Shown: piece by piece, positions 23,856-32,202 of the stretch | Numbering within the stretch: the stretch's first letter is position 1 | Layout: the number at the start of each line of letters is the position of its first letter | NCBI GenBank assembly: GCA_964392415.1 | Contig: CAYMPL010000011.1 | Location: 1 to 36,596 of the forward strand | Source: CAYJMQ01 sp964392415 | GTDB taxonomy: Bacteria; Bdellovibrionota; JACOXK01; 2-02-FULL-40-11 | Length of the DNA stretch: 36,596 nt | Direction of reading: 5' to 3' | Made by a program: the position numbers and the translations under genes | The notes under the pieces: generated by a model | Databases searched by the model: none | What the model was told of the DNA's origin: nothing | Seen by the model: only the letters and a program-made list of their open reading frames with translations

Positions 23856-25463
23856 ATGAAGAATGTTGTGAAATCGATGCTTGTGATCGCAGTCAGTTTT
23901 TCTTTGGTGGTTCCGGTCGGCCCTGTTTGGGCGGATGCCAAAGTGAATATTGAAGTAGAAATGGCCAATGCAAGGTTAAGACGTGAGGCAAAAAGATTCG
24001 AAGAAGAACAAAAAAGGGCTAAGGAACATGCCGAAGCGGAAATAATGCTCGTCAGAGATAAACTTTCTGGACATTTAAGCGATGTGAAGAATGGTATCGT
24101 ATTTAAGGGCCTTGTCGGTAATTTTTTAAAAGCGTTAGAAAATGATGATGATAATTATAGAGCTATTTTTCCCAGACTTAAGGCTGAAGTTCAATTGATT
24201 ACGAATTTATCTCATCGCTTGAAATCGTTGAGTGTGAGTTATGAGAAAAAATATGGGTTTGATGAGGATTACAGTTGGGCAAAATTTCAAAAGGATTTGG
24301 AGCTAAATGAAGAGGGTCAGCCGATCATTAAAGTCGACTATCAGGGTAAAGAGCTAGAGCTTGATCTTTCAACTTTTGACTCTGATACTTCCGATGAAGA
24401 AGAAACAGCAGAGCCTGCAAAGGGAGACGTAAAAAAAGCCGAACCGTCGGAAGAAGATAGCGGCAGCGATAGCTGGAGAGCGGTTTTTGGTCGGGCAGAT
24501 GATGACGATAAGGATGAGAAGAAAGATCTTCGAGCAGAACGCGAATCAGCAAGAACAGAATTTAGCGGGTGTAATTTGCCGCAGTATCACCAAACGGGCC
24601 CCAGTTCTGGAGAAAGGGCATTTGGTCTGGGAGCGCTTACCCTCTTTGGAATCGGCGCATCGGTTTTGGCAGGTGTCAATGCCAATTATCTTCACAAAGA
24701 GCGAAAGAGTTTAAGACATCAAATGGAGCGTGCGAGCGCCAATGGCGATTCTCCTTTCTTATATCATGGCGCTTATGCGGCGCTAAACTATCAGAATCCC
24801 CTGGGGGGACTCGGTGAGACATTGGGGCCGATCTCTATGGCCATCTCTTCGATCCTTATGCCCGGCAATCAGGGCTATTTGAGCCAGATGGAGTATTTAA
24901 GAAGTCAGAGCATGAGATCGATTCTCGAGGCCATGGCTCGGGCTCGTGCGAGTGGGTCGACGTCTACAACTGCTTCAAGAACGGTGACTTTTGAGAAGCA
25001 ATTACAATCGCTGGAATCGGGCTTGGGGGGGATTATCAACCAGCTCAATGATGGCGCCGGTGGATTAGACGATATGATTCGAAATTTGGCGGAGCAGACC
25101 CGAAACGAGCAGATAGCGATGACCAGAGCGGCACAATTAATGACGAACGCCGGTCAGGTATTCAATGCGAGGTCTGCGACGTTGTCAGGACTTTCGGAAC
25201 TTGCCGATCGACTGATGAAAGGGACGGCGGAGTTTAATGAAGCGGTTCGGAACGGTGATGAGAATTTACGTCAGAGCGGTTCAGATAAGTTGACGACGCA
25301 ATTCACAGAGAACTTCACTTCTAACAGTTCGTCTAATCGATCAGGGGTTTCGACAGGACCGAATGGTTTTCGCGGCGCGCCAGGATTTCCTCAAACCGGC
25401 GGCGGCCCTGCGGGCGGCGGCTTTGGGTTACAATTTGGCGGCCGATTTGGACCTCGTCTGTAA
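23856..25463 (+). CDS. Large exported protein of unknown function
   Basis: The 535-aa product begins with a signal peptide (MKNVVKSMLVIAVSFSLVVP, cleavage after VWA). It continues with a charged, probably coiled-coil helix (about 30-60), a very acidic low-complexity region (about 175-240, rich in Asp/Glu/Ser), a hydrophobic glycine-alanine helix (AFGLGALTLFGIGASVLAGV), an Ala/Gln/Asn-rich helical region and a Gly/Phe-rich tail (TGGGPAGGGFGLQFGGRFG). I recognise no family. Start choice: ATG 23856 has GAGGAG 8 nt upstream and opens the signal peptide. ATG 23775, in frame with AAAAGGG 7 nt upstream, would add 27 residues. It is driven by sigma-54 promoter A and followed by a terminator. Confidence 0.75.
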   Translation: MKNVVKSMLVIAVSFSLVVPVGPVWADAKVNIEVEMANARLRREAKRFEEEQKRAKEHAEAEIMLVRDKLSGHLSDVKNGIVFKGLVGNFLKALENDDDNYRAIFPRLKAEVQLITNLSHRLKSLSVSYEKKYGFDEDYSWAKFQKDLELNEEGQPIIKVDYQGKELELDLSTFDSDTSDEEETAEPAKGDVKKAEPSEEDSGSDSWRAVFGRADDDDKDEKKDLRAERESARTEFSGCNLPQYHQTGPSSGERAFGLGALTLFGIGASVLAGVNANYLHKERKSLRHQMERASANGDSPFLYHGAYAALNYQNPLGGLGETLGPISMAISSILMPGNQGYLSQMEYLRSQSMRSILEAMARARASGSTSTTASRTVTFEKQLQSLESGLGGIINQLNDGAGGLDDMIRNLAEQTRNEQIAMTRAAQLMTNAGQVFNARSATLSGLSELADRLMKGTAEFNEAVRNGDENLRQSGSDKLTTQFTENFTSNSSSNRSGVSTGPNGFRGAPGFPQTGGGPAGGGFGLQFGGRFGPRL

Positions 25464-25554
25464 AGTAAAAAGATTCAATCAGATTCCGTAGTCGTTGTGT
25501 TGAAGTAGAAGTTGACCTAGTTGTCTCTGAAGCGGGTGTGGGAGTTCTGGAAGG

Positions 25555-25589
25555 AAAAATGCCTGGTAGCGATATCAGGCATTTTTTTT
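25555..25589 (+). terminator. Rho-independent terminator
   Basis: AAAAATGCCTG (25555-25565) pairs with CAGGCATTTTT (25576-25586) around a 10-nt loop and runs into eight Ts. It ends the transcript of the exported protein gene. Confidence 0.85.
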
Positions 25590-25644
25590 ATTGATTTCCT
25601 TGCAACCATTTTTCTTTTCGGATAGGCTTTTCCCAGTTTTTAAA

Positions 25645-25693
25645 GAGATCCTTCGCGCTGCGCGCTCAGGATGACGTAAACGGTCAGGATGAC
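25645..25693. repeat. Partial palindromic repeat (REP-like)
   Basis: GAGATCCTTCG and CGCTCAGGATGAC flank a GCGCTGCGC centre, and a short tail copy (GTCAGGATGAC, 25683-25693) follows. It matches the right half of the 13580-13653 element and the arrangement in purC/purS. It lies just upstream of the PuuD-like gene's ribosome site. Confidence 0.65.
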
Positions 25694-25712
25694 AAAAAAG
25701 GAGACTTAACCT

Positions 25713-26414
25713 ATGTCACTTTCACTTTTCAGCTTCGACGGCTTGATGTTCATCTTCCGCTGGATTCATTTTCTGGCGGGGATTACCTGGATCGGAATGC
25801 TCTATTATTTCAATTTCGTCCAGGGGGCGTTCTTTAATGAGACAGATCCCGCCACAAAGTCAAACTGTGTTCAAAAATTGGTGCCGCGTGCCCTGTGGTG
25901 GTTCAGGTGGGGGGCGATGTTTACCTTTATATCGGGTCTTATCATTCTATTAATGAAGGGACACTCCGGGGGATGGGGCATTTATTCAACCTCCTGGGGA
26001 ATTGCGATCTTAACTGGAGCCGCATTGGGAATGCTGATGTGGGCGAATGTCTGGTTTGTCATCTGGCCGGCCCAGAAGATTGTGATTCAGTCGGTAACGC
26101 AAGCGGCGCATGGCGGACAGGCGATTCCGGAAGCGGCGGCGCTGGGAGCCCGCGCGGCGATTGTTTCACGAACGAATGTTTTATTTTCAGTCCCGATGCT
26201 TTTTTTTATGGGGGCCGCCTCGCATCTTCCACTTGAGGTTGCACTGGAAGCGAGCCTTGGATTGCTTTCTTTGATTCTTGCTCTTCTCTTTGTTCTGGTT
26301 GAACTCAACGCGCTCAAAGGAAAGATGGGGCCTATGGCAACCGTGAAGGGGGTTATCCATCTGGGGATTCTCTTTACGGTTTTACTCTATGGGATTATGG
26401 AAATGATGCTGTGA
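25713..26414 (+). CDS. PuuD-like multispanning membrane protein (urate hydroxylase N-terminal type)
   Basis: 233 aa with about six hydrophobic helices. The first carries FRWIHFLAGITWIGMLYYFNFVQG, followed by RWGAMFTFISG, GMLMWANVWFVIWPAQK and RAAIVSRTNVLFSVPMLFFM. This is the pattern of the membrane domain of PuuD-type urate oxidases (PF06181), which in some bacteria carry a fused C-terminal cytochrome c. Here the cytochrome is a separate gene overlapping by 4 nt (GTGA). Urate oxidation is a reasonable guess but is not proven, since many homologues are annotated only by similarity. AAAAGGAGA lies about 10 nt upstream of the ATG. Confidence 0.7.
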   Translation: MSLSLFSFDGLMFIFRWIHFLAGITWIGMLYYFNFVQGAFFNETDPATKSNCVQKLVPRALWWFRWGAMFTFISGLIILLMKGHSGGWGIYSTSWGIAILTGAALGMLMWANVWFVIWPAQKIVIQSVTQAAHGGQAIPEAAALGARAAIVSRTNVLFSVPMLFFMGAASHLPLEVALEASLGLLSLILALLFVLVELNALKGKMGPMATVKGVIHLGILFTVLLYGIMEMML

Positions 26415-26728
26415 AAACAGCTTTCATTGTCATTTTTCTTTTTGTGCTCTCATGCTTTGCGAAGGAGCCTGGGAGCGCTCAGGCTAAAAAAGGAAAAGCG
26501 CTCTATCAGGCGACCTGTACCGCCTGTCACAATGCCGATCCAAAAAAAGCGGGGGCGATCGGCCCGGAAATTTATGGCTCCCGGCTCGATGTGATGATTG
26601 AAAAAGTAAAAAAAAACGCTTACCCGAAGGGCTACAAACCAAAGCGTCCGACAACGATTATGATTCCTCTGCCTCACCTGACCGATGCCGATATTGCGGC
26701 GATTCACGCTTATCTTAACGGAAAATGA
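26411..26728 (+). CDS. Small c-type cytochrome
   Basis: 105 aa with a signal peptide (MKTAFIVIFLFVLSCFAKEP) and one haem attachment motif, CTACH. A probable distal Met ligand is in TIMIPLPHLTDADIAAIHAYL, the usual class I C-terminal helix. It starts with GTG overlapping the PuuD-like stop (GTGA) and ends overlapping mutS (ATGA). The coupling to the PuuD-like gene suggests the two halves of a PuuD-type oxidase made as separate chains. The Cys in LSCFA sits near the signal-peptide end, so a lipoprotein form is possible. Confidence 0.88.
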   Translation: MKTAFIVIFLFVLSCFAKEPGSAQAKKGKALYQATCTACHNADPKKAGAIGPEIYGSRLDVMIEKVKKNAYPKGYKPKRPTTIMIPLPHLTDADIAAIHAYLNGK

Positions 26729-29109
26729 TCTTTTACGAAGGCGATACCTCTAAACTGACACCGATGGTCAGGCAGTACCTCGAGATTAAAGAAGCCCATC
26801 AGGATTGTATTCTTTTTTTTCGGCTCGGCGATTTTTATGAAATGTTTTTTGACGATGCCAAAGAAGCGTCGCCGATTCTCAATATTACGCTCACCGCAAG
26901 AAACAAAGGGGATGAGCTCAAAATACCGATGTGCGGGATCCCCTATCACAGCGCGGAGGGATATATTCAAAAGCTTCTGGATGCCGGGAAAAAAATAGCG
27001 ATTTGTGAACAGATTGGCGACCCTTCGCAGACCCGCGGGTCGCAGACCAAAGGGATTGTCGAGCGGCGTGTGGTGCAGATCATTACCCCGGCGCTGAGAC
27101 CGAACGATCTCCATCAGATCAACGCGACCTATTTGGCATCCGTGGCGATCGAGAGGCAAAATAATCATGAGCTCAAGTTTGGACTCGCCTATCTCGATGT
27201 TTCAACAGGCGAATGCCGTGTGACTGAGTTGCATCAGGAAAATGAGATCGTGGATGAACTTTCAAGGGTTCAGCCAAAAGAGCTTCTGTGGCCGAAAGAA
27301 TTTAAGGATCAGCGGCTCTGCTCAATGATTCAGAAGCTTTTTCCAAAAATGCTGATTAATTTTATAACAACAGATGCATCTTTTCCTTTCGAGAAATCGG
27401 CTATCACATCTTTATTTTCCTATCTCGAACGAGCGCAGTATACTTCTCTCAGCCATATCCAAAAAATCGATCGTTACGAAATTCAAAAAACGATGCGGCT
27501 TGATGCGACAACGATCAGAAATCTTGAACTCTTTGAAACGCAGTACGAACGAACAGCGTATGGATCTCTTTTTTGGCTTTTGGATCAGACATCTACCGCG
27601 ATGGGGCGGAGACTTCTCAGACAGTGGCTGCTCTATCCGCTTCTGAATCTCGAAGAGATTAAGAAGCGACAAGAAAAAATTTCAATTTTTTTTGAAAAGT
27701 CGATTTTACGAAGCTCGATTCAACAAAAATTGAAAAGTATTTTAGATCTGGAAAGAATTATTGGCAGGATGACATTAGGTCTGGCAAATGCAAGGGATCT
27801 CATTGCATTGAGAAATGCGTTGCAGCTGATTCCACAGCTCAATTATCTTTTTCAGTCGGAAGGGGTTGAATTTTCGCTCCCTTCCTTTACAGCTCTCTGC
27901 GATCTCCTTTCCCGCGCCATTGTCGATGACCCCCCTTTGTCTCTCAAAGAGGGGGGGATGATACGCGAGGGGTTTAACAAAGAGCTTGATGAGCTCATCC
28001 TTATTTTGCGTGACACGAAAACTTATCTTGCCAATCTTGAGAGGCGGGAGCGGGAAAGAACAGCGATTCAGTCGCTCAAAGTCCGTTTCAATCAGGTGTT
28101 TGGATATTATATTGAGATTACAAAAGCGAATCTTTCTTCAGTTCCGGCGGACTACATTCGAAAGCAGACGCTTGTCAATTGTGAAAGATTCATCACGCCG
28201 GAGCTTGAAAGCTTTGAAGAGAAAATTTTAACGGCGGAAATGAGGCAATTCGAATTGGAGTATCAACTTTTTGAAGAGATCAGGGGGGGGATTATAGAAT
28301 CGGCGGTTTCGCTTTTAAAGGGCATTCACCAGCTGGCAGAGATCGATGTTTATGGTTCATTGGCTCAGGTTGCGGCGGAACAAAATTATATATGTCCTCA
28401 ACTGACGGATGATTTTGACATTGAAATTCTTGAGGGGCGTCATCCCGTCATTGAAAAATTACTTTCTGAGCGATTTGTGCCCAATGACATTCGTTTAGAT
28501 CATGAAAGGAATCTCATTCTCATCATTACCGGTCCCAACATGGCTGGAAAATCAACCGTGATGCGCCAGACCGCTCTGATTGTCCTGCTTTCGCAAATCG
28601 GCTCTTTTGTTCCGGCTTCGTAGGCAAAGATAGGACTTGTCGACCGGATTTTTACGCGGGTCGGAGCTTCAGACCATCTGTCAAAAGGGGAGTCGACCTT
28701 TATGGTTGAAATGAGAGAAACGGCAGAGATTTTGAAGTTTGCGACCCCCAGAAGCCTGATTCTTTTGGATGAAATTGGAAGGGGTACCTCGACTTTTGAT
28801 GGCATGAGTATCGCCTGGTCTGTTGCGGCTTATATTCATGACACCCTTAAAGCAAAGACCCTCTTTGCCACGCATTATCATGAGCTTGTGGCATTGGCCT
28901 CTGAGAAATCGAAGATAGCGAATTTTCATGCGGCGGTGACGCAAATCGGGGACGAGATTGTTTTCCTCCGCAAACTGAAGCCGGGGGGGATGGGGCGAAG
29001 CTATGGGATTCAAGTGGCGAGGTTGGCGGGGCTCCCTGCTTCGGTCATTGAAGAGGCAAAAATGATGCTGCAAAAGTTAGAAAAAAACCAGACCCCGATC
29101 GGCGTCTAA
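26725..29109 (+). pseudogene. mutS: DNA mismatch repair ATPase MutS interrupted by an in-frame TAG
   Basis: The frame runs from the mismatch-binding domain (FFRLGDFYEMFFDDAKEASP, containing the F-x-E motif) through the connector, core and clamp to Walker A (GPNMAGKST, residues 603-611). It meets TAG at codon 633 (28621-28623), then continues in the same frame to 29109 with DRIFTRVGASDHL, STFMVEM, Walker B LILLDEIGRGTSTFDG and FATHYHEL. Without the stop it would be a normal MutS of 794 residues. There is no frameshift or deletion, only one codon. A 632-aa product would lack Walker B and the dimerisation helices. Sequencing error, recent inactivation and suppression are all possible. TAG ends hemD and purC/S here, so it is an ordinary stop. 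Confidence 0.92.
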
Positions 29110-29210
29110 CATTTATTCGAGTGTTAGGCTTTCCTTTCAATTATATTATAACTATTTGATATTATTATATTTTTATTATAATTCACTTTTCCGGGAGTGA
29201 CGTGGAGCGT

Positions 29211-29232
29211 CCCCCCTCGGGAGGGGGTTTTT
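29211..29232 (+). terminator. Rho-independent terminator after mutS
   Basis: CCCCCT (29212-29217) pairs with AGGGGG (29222-29227) around a CGGG loop and is followed by TTTTT. It lies about 100 bp past mutS after an AT-rich stretch (about 29138-29183) and insulates the sigma-54 promoter downstream. Confidence 0.8.
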
Positions 29233-29297
29233 AGGTCATTTTCCATGTATCTATGTAACTAATTGGAATTATTATATTTTTCTTATTAGCCCTTGGG

Positions 29298-29313
29298 TGG
29301 CACAGCCGTTGCA
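29298..29313 (+). promoter_or_regulatory. Sigma-54 promoter B
   Basis: TGGCACAGCCGTTGCA is a full -24/-12 match with GG-N10-GC spacing. It is identical to promoter A through 15 bases, including the AGCCG spacer. Predicted start is about 29324, which excludes ATG 29331 as an efficient start (7-nt leader) and favours ATG 29346. Confidence 0.9.
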
Positions 29314-29345
29314 CTTCTTTATATAGTGTCATGAAGGTGTATAGA

Positions 29346-29903
29346 ATGATTTCAGTGATAGTTGCGATTGCGACCATCGGTTGCGGTGAGTCCCGCGAGA
29401 AGGTTGAAAACAGCTTTGTGCACGACCCCAAAGGGGGGAGCGCTCAAGGCGATTCGGTTTCTATCCAGGATGGAACAGAGCTCAATGGATCGATCGGTTT
29501 GGGGGATATCGATCAGAGCGAATATGGGATCATTGCGGCAACCGACTTTTCCGGGAGGTTAATTGAAGAGCCAAAGGTGAAGATAGTGATCAAGGTTTCT
29601 GAAAAAGGATTGATTGAGCAGGGAGAGATCGTTATTCGTGGCAGGGATCGCGCCAATGGGACTGCCGATGATTTTATGACATATCGCGCGACCTGTTCAT
29701 CCAAAGAGGGGAGACATTGCGGGGTGTTCGTGAAAGGGGTTTTAGACGTCCGGTTTTTTGATGGTGTCGGCTATGTGGAATTGAAGACCGTTCCGAAAGG
29801 TCAAGATGAATTTAGCGGCGACATCCGGGTGGATGGCCGCCCGCAGCGTCTTGGTACGGTTAATTTAAAAAATGGCGATTTAAAAAATGAACCTTTAAAT
29901 TAA
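29346..29903 (+). CDS. Probable lipoprotein of unknown function
   Basis: A 185-aa protein with a short hydrophobic leader (MISVIVAIATIGCGES) ending in a Cys within a lipobox-like TIGC, so probably lipidated. The mature part is polar with many charged residues and one possible disulfide (two Cys at ATCSSKEGRHCG). I recognise no domain. ATG 29346 is preferred because AAGG lies 8 nt upstream. The frame also opens at 29331. It is first of two envelope genes behind sigma-54 promoter B, with the next gene 15 bp downstream. Confidence 0.7.
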   Translation: MISVIVAIATIGCGESREKVENSFVHDPKGGSAQGDSVSIQDGTELNGSIGLGDIDQSEYGIIAATDFSGRLIEEPKVKIVIKVSEKGLIEQGEIVIRGRDRANGTADDFMTYRATCSSKEGRHCGVFVKGVLDVRFFDGVGYVELKTVPKGQDEFSGDIRVDGRPQRLGTVNLKNGDLKNEPLN

Positions 29904-29918
29904 GGAGGATACAGATAT

Positions 29919-30593
29919 ATGAAAACACGAAAACAATCGTTTCATCCCATATGGGTGATCGGCTTATTGATGTTGATGTCAGCTTGCAGCAGCGACGAGT
30001 CATCGGTGGAGAGTGAGAATACCGAACCGACGGTGAGTTCGGATGTCTCTCAGCCGGATGTTTTGGCCTCTCAAGACAACTTCAGAAGGGAGTTTGACTT
30101 TATTGGATCGGCCGTGAAAGGTGAATATGTCGGAATCGGCTTGGAAGAGCCTGAAAATTCAAGGGAGGTCATTGCATTTGACACCGCGCTTAGATTTCCA
30201 ACGGCGCATCGTTGGCTGACGAAACTCGAATTTTTGACAAAAGACGGGCAAAAAGTGGATCCAAATTCCTTTCTCGATCGTCCGAGGGCACAAAGAGAAA
30301 GAATACGCATGACGCTCGAAAGTGACGAGCGTCCCGGGATGCGTTTTGTGGCCGAAGGGAGTCTCTTCTTCAGATGGCCGACCGGCTCTATCTTAGGCGG
30401 TCGCGATGTGCTTCGCGGACCCAATTTTGAGATCCATTTCCCCTTTGGGATCGATCTTCAGCTCCTCGATCATGGAGATGATAGACGGATTGCAAACGGC
30501 GTCATCATCCTGGTTGAAGAGGACCCCGTGTCAAAGGCTGTTCGACGGCATCGCATTCAATATTTTGGGGATGGATCGCGGCTTGATTTTTAA
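29919..30593 (+). CDS. Lipoprotein of unknown function
   Basis: A 224-aa protein with a classical lipobox (WVIGLLMLMSACSSDESS), followed by a Ser/Glu/Thr-rich linker (about 25-50) and a compact beta-rich domain with RFVAEGSLFFRWPTG and FEIHFPFGIDLQLLDHG. I recognise no family. AAGGAGG sits about 10 nt upstream of the ATG. It is probably co-transcribed with the preceding gene from sigma-54 promoter B. The two proteins show no obvious sequence similarity to each other. Confidence 0.75.
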   Translation: MKTRKQSFHPIWVIGLLMLMSACSSDESSVESENTEPTVSSDVSQPDVLASQDNFRREFDFIGSAVKGEYVGIGLEEPENSREVIAFDTALRFPTAHRWLTKLEFLTKDGQKVDPNSFLDRPRAQRERIRMTLESDERPGMRFVAEGSLFFRWPTGSILGGRDVLRGPNFEIHFPFGIDLQLLDHGDDRRIANGVIILVEEDPVSKAVRRHRIQYFGDGSRLDF

Positions 30594-30606
30594 GTATAGT
30601 TGAGCG

Positions 30607-31509
30607 GTGATCTCATCATCTGATTTTCTTCTCGATGAATTTTTGAATTTCATCAAAGTCGAGAAAGGGCTTTCGCTCAATACCATCGAATCATATCAGC
30701 GCGACCTCATCAAATACATCGGGTTTACTGAGAAAAAATTTCCAAAAGAAGCATTTTTAAAGCTTAGCAAAGTCGCGATCCTTGCTTATCTGGTGGAGCT
30801 GCACCAACAAAAGCTCTCTTCCAAATCGATTGCAAGAAACCTCGTCTCTATACGGGTTTTTTATAAATTTTTACTTGCCAATAACCATATTCATGACACC
30901 CCGGCTCACGATATCGATTCCCCCAAGCTTTGGCGAAAACTGCCTCAGGTACTCACCCTTTCCGAGGTAGAGAAGTTATTGGCTCAGCCCAATCTCTCTA
31001 CTGCGCAGGGGATTCGGGATCGCGCGATTCTCGAGCTCCTGTATGCTTCAGGACTTCGGATTTCAGAACTGACACTTCTTAAAACGGAGAATCTCATATT
31101 TTCCCAGGGATATGTAAAGGTATACGGAAAAGGATCAAAAGAAAGGGTTGTCCCGTTTGGGGAATCGGCGCGTCTGGCTTTGGACGGTTATCGAAACAGG
31201 GTCAGAATTCAATGGGATCCGCTCCATCAGATAGTCTATTTTTTTTTATCGCAGCAAAAAGATAAAATGACCCGCCAGAATGTCTGGACACTCATTAAGA
31301 AGTATGCGCTTTCGGCTGGGCTTTCGCTCAAAATTTCACCGCATACCTTTCGGCATACGTTTGCCACGCATCTTTTGGAACGGGGCGCCGACCTTCGCGC
31401 CGTACAGATGATGCTCGGGCATGTCGATATCGCAACGACGCAAATCTACACGCATGTCAATCGTGAGCATCTGTATGATGTTTATAAAAAGTTTCATCCC
31501 AGAGGCTAA
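30607..31509 (+). CDS. xerD: Tyrosine recombinase XerD-type
   Basis: 300 aa, full length for chromosome-dimer resolution at dif. The N-terminal SAM-like domain (FLNFIKVEKGLSLNTIESYQ) is followed by the catalytic domain with Arg (ASGLRISEL), Lys (GKGSKERVVPFG), His-x-x-Arg (PHTFRHTFATHLLERG), His (MMLGHVDIATTQIYTHV) and the nucleophilic Tyr in IYTHV. The run GADLRAVQMMLGHVDIATTQ is closer to XerD than XerC. It opens with GTG and has a weak ribosome site, 13 bp after the lipoprotein gene. No integron or phage genes are nearby, so this is housekeeping. Confidence 0.92.
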   Translation: MISSSDFLLDEFLNFIKVEKGLSLNTIESYQRDLIKYIGFTEKKFPKEAFLKLSKVAILAYLVELHQQKLSSKSIARNLVSIRVFYKFLLANNHIHDTPAHDIDSPKLWRKLPQVLTLSEVEKLLAQPNLSTAQGIRDRAILELLYASGLRISELTLLKTENLIFSQGYVKVYGKGSKERVVPFGESARLALDGYRNRVRIQWDPLHQIVYFFLSQQKDKMTRQNVWTLIKKYALSAGLSLKISPHTFRHTFATHLLERGADLRAVQMMLGHVDIATTQIYTHVNREHLYDVYKKFHPRG

Positions 31510-31547
31510 GTCTTGAAGAATCCCCGTAATTTTGATAGCGTGAACGG

Positions 31548-32201
31548 GTGCAGGATCGAATACATCTTCTTTTCATCTATTATCCGATCTTTTTGATATC
31601 GCTTACCATCCATGAGTTTTGTCATGGGCTGGTCGCTCACCGACGGGGGGATGACACGGCAAGGCTCATGGGGCGTTTGACTTTGAATCCGCTCCCTCAT
31701 CTTGATCCGATCGGCACCGTTCTTTTTCCGATTTTTTCGATTCTCTTTGGCGGGATCTATTTTGCGTGGGCGAAGCCGGTTCCTGTGAATCCGCTCAATT
31801 TCAAAAATCGGCGCACCGATATGTTTTGGGTTGCGGCTGCCGGCCCCTTTTCGAATTTTTTGCTCGCCTTTTTTTCGGCGTGGATCTATGGCATGACGAT
31901 GAGTTACGGCAGTCGTTTTATGGACGAGGCGATGATCCGGATGATCAAGGATCTCACTCAGGTCTCCATTGTGTTAAATCTGTCGCTTTTCTTTTTTAAT
32001 TTGATCCCTGTCTCTCCGCTCGATGGCTCTAAAATCATTGGGCGATTTTTGCCATCGGGGGCGAATCAATTTTTTGAACGCATTAATCCGATGTATGGGG
32101 GGATTTTTTTATTGCTTCTTTTGGTAAGCGGGCTTCTTAAATTTCTCGCAGTTCCAATCATAGGGGTTGGAAATGCGTTGATCCGTCTTTTTATTTTTTG
32201 A
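31548..32201 (+). CDS. Site-2 protease family (M50) membrane metalloprotease
   Basis: 217 aa, about five transmembrane helices. The zinc motif HEFCH (SLTIHEFCHGLVAHRRGDD) and the third-ligand motif NLIPVSPLDGSKI are both present, so it should be active. GRLTLNPLPHLDPIGTVLFP and AAAGPFSNFLLAF are typical of the small YwhC-like branch that lacks PDZ domains. The substrate is unknown. GTG start at 31548; the stop is 1 bp before the trpS ATG. Confidence 0.88.
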   Translation: MQDRIHLLFIYYPIFLISLTIHEFCHGLVAHRRGDDTARLMGRLTLNPLPHLDPIGTVLFPIFSILFGGIYFAWAKPVPVNPLNFKNRRTDMFWVAAAGPFSNFLLAFFSAWIYGMTMSYGSRFMDEAMIRMIKDLTQVSIVLNLSLFFFNLIPVSPLDGSKIIGRFLPSGANQFFERINPMYGGIFLLLLLVSGLLKFLAVPIIGVGNALIRLFIF

Positions 32202-32202
32202 A

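Noticed and set aside
28621..28623. TAG in mutS as a recoded sense codon
   Set aside because: TAG serves as the normal stop of hemD and purC/S, and no structured downstream element or special tRNA gene is visible in the window.
30607..31509. Tyrosine recombinase as a sign of an integrated element
   Set aside because: Sequence and context (followed by protease, trpS, scpAB) fit chromosomal XerD; there are no attachment-site repeats or phage genes nearby.
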